DNA of 6,106 nt from Rhodospirillales bacterium. Lineage in GTDB: Bacteria; Pseudomonadota; Alphaproteobacteria; CACIAM-22H2. The notes below the pieces were generated by a model, which was not told the DNA's origin, ran no database searches, and saw only the letters and a list, made by a program, of their open reading frames with translations. Below are positions 5,575-6,106 of the stretch, piece by piece (position 1 is the first letter of the stretch; the number at the start of each line of letters is the position of its first letter). The DNA lies in assembly GCA_016195145.1 (NCBI GenBank), contig JACQAF010000266.1, positions 1 to 6,106 of the forward strand, given 5' to 3'. The position numbers and the translations under genes are program-made.

Positions 5575-6106
5575 GAAGGATAATCTCTTGCCGCTTGTCG
5601 GGTGGATGAAGGCGAGCACAAAGGCATCGAGCGCCTGCCGATTGAAGGCGGCCACGGCGGCTGCGGCTACCGGTGGCAGGGCCTTGCGCCGGTGGCTGGG
5701 GCGGCCATAAAGGGGGTCGCCGACGAGGGGATGGCCGGCGGCGGCGAGATGAACGCGGATCTGATGGGTACGCCCGGTCGCCAACCTGCATTCGAGCAGA
5801 CTGATCGCCCCGCCGGCGAAATCGGCGATGACCGTGTAGCGGGTAAGCGCTGCCTTGCCGCCGCGGGCGACCACCGTCATCTTCTTGCGGTCGCCGCGCG
5901 AACGGCCGATGGCCCCGGAAATCTCGCCGGTGGGCGTACGCGGCCGGCCCCAGACCAGCGCCGCATAGACCCGCTCCACCGTGCGCGCGGCGAACTGCCC
6001 AGTCAGGCTGCGATGGGCGATATCGGTCTTGGCGGCGATGATCAGGCCGCTGGTGTCCTTGTCGAGCCGGTGGACGATCCCCGGCCGCAATACCCCGCCG
6101 ATGCCC
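5518..6106 (-). CDS. rluD: RluD/RluA-family 23S rRNA pseudouridine synthase, C-terminal part (5' end outside window)
   Basis: Enzymes of this family convert specific uridines in 23S rRNA to pseudouridine (RluD: the helix 69 positions). The frame is open to the right edge, so the N-terminal S4 RNA-binding domain and the start lie outside; 195 residues are visible. Seen: GIVHRLDKDTSGLIIAAK near the left end of the fragment, with the catalytic Asp of HRLD (codon 6063-6061); VERVYAALVWG; the GRTHQIRVHLAAAGHPLVGD segment; DPLYGRP; and a terminal FIHPTSGKRLSF-type ending. RluD is preferred over RluA or RluC because this gene directly upstream of rpoH is commonly the rluD-like one in alphaproteobacteria (inference from neighbourhood). 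The last 18 residues plus stop (5518-5574) are encoded with AAA, AAT, TTA, ATA and AGT codons, quite unlike the GC-rich rest, yet keep an amphipathic helix-like pattern. Confidence 0.9.
   Translation of the reverse strand, partial: GIGGVLRPGIVHRLDKDTSGLIIAAKTDIAHRSLTGQFAARTVERVYAALVWGRPRTPTGEISGAIGRSRGDRKKMTVVARGGKAALTRYTVIADFAGGAISLLECRLATGRTHQIRVHLAAAGHPLVGDPLYGRPSHRRKALPPVAAAAVAAFNRQALDAFVLAFIHPTSGKRLSFMKKYSNDIKLLISKLENI

Overview
The window is GC-rich (apart from one short AT-rich patch), densely packed bacterial chromosome. The gene content and protein sequences point to an alphaproteobacterium, probably of the Rhodospirillales type. The sigma-32 protein has the typical alphaproteobacterial form, hisZ lies directly upstream of purA, and an RluD-type pseudouridine synthase lies directly upstream of rpoH. 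The order-level assignment is inference from memory of such genomes, not a computed result. I see no mobile element, CRISPR array, tRNA or rRNA.

Left half, plus strand, four genes read left to right: the 3' end of hisZ (regulatory subunit of ATP phosphoribosyltransferase, histidine synthesis); purA (adenylosuccinate synthetase, AMP synthesis) three bases after it; then, after roughly 90 bases, a ~700-residue membrane-anchored protein with a protein-kinase-like fold that lacks the catalytic residues; then a 156-residue multi-pass membrane protein whose ATG overlaps the stop of the kinase-like gene (ATGA). The first pair is housekeeping. The second pair looks like a translationally coupled unit of unknown function and is the least explained part of the window.

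Right half, minus strand, transcribed right to left: the 3' two-thirds of an RluD-family 23S rRNA pseudouridine synthase gene that enters from the right edge, a 186-base leader with two small inverted repeats, and rpoH (heat-shock sigma factor). rpoH converges on the membrane-protein gene with only 12 bases between the stop codons.

The points most worth a second look are the pseudokinase plus membrane-protein pair and the abrupt drop to about 12% GC over the last 57 bases of the rluD-like coding sequence, just upstream of the rpoH leader.
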